Shown here: piece after piece, positions 63,801 to 64,000 of the stretch
How positions within the stretch are numbered: the stretch's first letter is position 1
Layout of the letters: each line of letters opens with the position of its first letter
Program-made: the position numbers and the translations under genes
Notes under the pieces: model-generated
Databases searched by the model: none
What the model was told of the DNA's origin: nothing
The model's input: the letters and a program-made list of their open reading frames with translations, nothing else
Assembly (NCBI RefSeq): GCF_002799245.1
Contig: NZ_NEQV01000001.1
Span: 613,000 to 676,999 of the forward strand
DNA: 64,000 nt
Direction: 5' to 3'
From: Stenotrophomonas maltophilia
GTDB taxonomy: Bacteria; Pseudomonadota; Gammaproteobacteria; Xanthomonadales; Xanthomonadaceae

Positions 63801-64000
63801 GCGATGTTGTTGGCCAGCGTTGCCAGGCCGGTGGTATCCAGCGTGGCGGCACCACCGACGGTCAGCGCCCCCGTGCCCAGCGCCGCGTCATTGCCGAGCA
63901 CCAGCCCGCCCGCATTGAGCGTCACGCCGCCGCCAAAGGTGTTGGCACCGGACAACGTCTGTACGCCCGCGCCCACTTTGATCAGCCCGCCGCCGCCACT
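57896..64000 (-). CDS. Giant autotransporter adhesin, C-terminal part
   Basis: The frame stays open to the right edge, so over 2030 residues are visible and the N terminus is missing. The passenger is built of Gly/Thr/Asn-rich autotransporter-associated beta-strand repeats (TLTLTGNNTYTGGTTINAGGTLQVGNG). Eight units of exactly 207 bp lie between about 59.5 and 61.15 kb; upstream of them are longer, more varied cassettes (GGLVVGNNAALGTGAVTVGG). The last about 320 residues form the type Va beta-barrel (ASAWLAGSGKVFKQDGDG ... GQINLRVGF), ending in the aromatic C terminus. It should be displayed on the surface and act in adhesion or biofilm formation. Confidence 0.92.
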   Translation of the reverse strand, partial: SGGGGLIKVGAGVQTLSGANTFGGGVTLNAGGLVLGNDAALGTGALTVGGAATLDTTGLATLANNIALNAGLTVLGNNALTLNGVLSGAGSLTKNGGATLTLNGINTYTGGTNINAGTLALGAGASLAASGTVNLATGATLDLSAGSGTQVFGTLVGNGTVNLGANSIEVGGATDGTFSGSIAGTGGLTKIGAGIETLTGTNTYTGGTFINAGTLAIGPGGSLAATGAVTLGAAGTGFDISTAGAGQTIGSLNGVAGSTVSLGAQTLTLGGVGNSLFDGAISGTGGLVKNGAGILTLGGANLFSGGVALNGGGLVVGNNAALGSGALTVGSSATLDASTGASLANNIGLAAGANLDLLGSQALTLGGVISGTGGLIKDGAATVTLSGANTYTGGTTINSGTLAIGAGGSLAATGAVNLAGTGTLDISAGNQTIGSLAGVAGSTVALGGSTLTLGGTVDSTFNGVIGGSGGLIKNGAGVQTLNGASTFNGGVALNAGGLVVGNNAALGTGAVTVGGAATLDSNTAVILANNFILNNALTVLGSNNLTLNGSLSGTGSLTKEGAATLTLNGTNTYTGGTYINAGTLALGAGASLHASGIVNLASGATFDLSAGSGTQQFGTLVGNGTVNLGANTLTIGDATNGTFSGSVAGSGGLIKEGSGTQTLTGTNTFTGGTTINAGTLAIGAGGSLAATGAVNLANAGTAFDISAAGAQAIGSLAGVAGSDVSLGGNTLTLGGVGNATFDGVIGGTGALIKDGAGTQALGGANTFSGGVTLNAGGLLVGNSAALGSGALTVAGNGSLDANAAVTLANNVALGAGAALDLLGSNDLTLAGAVSGAGGLTKDGAATLTLGGASTYAGTTTINSGTLAVAAGGSLSGASTVNLAGAGTLDISAGGSQSIGGLAGVTGSSVVLGGATLTTGGNNGSTTFGGVLSGTGGLVQSGTGTLTLSGDNTYTGGTTINGGSTLQIGNGGSTGSVLGDITNNGSLVYNLATTATVGAVVSGSGGLTQAGSGTLVLTGNNTYTGGTTINAGGTLQVGNGGATGAIIGDITNNGALVSNVAGNTTLAGTISGAGGLTQAGSGTLTLTGNNTYTGGTTINAGGTLQVGNGGATGAITGNVANNGSLVFDVAGNTTVGGAISGSGGLTQAGSGVLTLVGNNSYTGGTTINAGGTLQVGNGGATGSLAGDITNNGALISNVAGNTALGGTISGSGGLTQAGSGTLLLTGTNTYTGGTTINAGGTLQLGNGGATGSIVGDVTNNGTLLSNVAGNTTLGGTISGSGGLTQAGSGTLTLTGNNTYTGPTTINAGGTLQVGNGGATGAIGGSVTNNGSLVFNVGGNTTVGGAISGSGGLTQAGAGTVTLTGNNTYTGGTTINAGGTLQVGNGGASGAITGNVSNNGSLVFNVGGNTTVGGTISGSGGLTQAGTGIVTLTGNNTYTGGTTINAGGTVQVGNGGASGSITGNITNNGGLVINTGGTTTLGGSITGGGSIVQAGPGTLNLGGNSGGFNGTGQVTGGGLNVTGTIGGQWNIGSGTTLSGTGTIGGAGGGVTVSSGGVLSPGNGPGNGSGAGNGTGTITVGGNLTLSPGSTLGIDLGATGSDTVQVGGSANVGGSTVQVNTISPSTSYQQGQQYTVVNAGGGVSGQFASATSPSAFLTITPVYTANTANLKIDVAQTAAFTTVANSRNQYNTAAALDSLPQSGSALGLYNTVLMYDAATARSAFDQLSGEVHAASRAVLLYDNYLEEGIRQRLGSELPTVRGERASAWLAGSGKVFKQDGDGNGDEIRSNRNALMAGVDWQLGEHVVLGAAAGNERLDTRLYDRSSRARLRGNTFGLYAQGEWNNGFAVGGSVSRGDYRTRTTREVPLLGQTLYSRQDSDVTIAQVEGSWTWTHGRTQLQPYVQFTRHWVDSDRAVEQGGSAALVLEGGKDTLNVSTVGVRGRWDVGSGERFPAQLTVGLGWQHASGDTDVASRNRFAVGGDAFDVYSAVMARNALVSQLGVAVGLGRNSQLSMFVQGQHGDGRRDVGGQINLRVGF

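Overview
The window is high-GC gammaproteobacterial chromosome. Gene content and order point to Stenotrophomonas, probably the S. maltophilia group. The supporting signs are GTAG/CTAC-ended palindromes (SMAG-type repeats) between genes, an effector/immunity pair with the Xanthomonadales-specific XVIPCD secretion domain, and the order rpmF-fabH-fabD-fabG-acpP-fabF-pabB-mltG-tmk-holB-pilZ. The genus call is inferred from these features and was not confirmed by a database search.

Layout. 1-8.0 kb: end of a DeoR-type regulator, an MFS transporter, a minus-strand metal/siderophore uptake operon (DUF2946 protein, TonB-dependent receptor, PepSY membrane protein), a probable interbacterial toxin with its lipoprotein immunity protein, and a tautomerase. 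8.0-9.05 kb: a structured leader and an unknown gene. 9.056-21.197 kb: a 12.1 kb element integrated into the 3' end of tRNA-Val(CAC), bounded by 48-bp direct repeats. It carries a tyrosine integrase, an Arc-type repressor with operators, an excisionase, a run of small coupled genes including a replication-initiator-like protein with a palindrome array, two consensus DnaA boxes, an orphan Rz1-like lipoprotein, and a minimal tail module (frameshifted tail-assembly chaperone plus tape measure). It has no terminase, portal, capsid or baseplate genes. It is either a decayed prophage or a satellite-like element.

21.3-33.2 kb: housekeeping genes on the minus strand (pilZ, holB, tmk, mltG, pabB, fabF, acpP, fabG, fabD, a kinase-like gene, fabH, rpmF, yceD), then maf on the plus strand. 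33.2-39.5 kb: a GT39-type glycosyltransferase, then a MoxR / DUF58 / transglutaminase operon ending in a Slp-like lipoprotein. 39.5-43.0 kb: HIT protein, recR, ybaB and dnaX. 43.17-43.26 kb: tRNA-Ser(GGA), followed by about 700 bp of repeats and perfect inverted repeats.

44-57.8 kb: a secreted small protein and an OmpA-type lipoprotein, then a 12-kb Tad/Flp pilus locus behind a long AT-rich leader. The locus has a Flp pilin, a second tiny pilin-like protein, TadE/G-like pseudopilins, CpaB, the secretin CpaC, an ATPase CpaF with an N-terminal FHA domain, TadB, TadC, a DUF192 protein and three unassigned secreted proteins. TadZ/CpaE, a prepilin peptidase and CpaD are not in the window. 57.9-64.0 kb: the 3' part of a giant autotransporter adhesin, running off the right edge, with eight 207-bp tandem repeats and a C-terminal beta-barrel.
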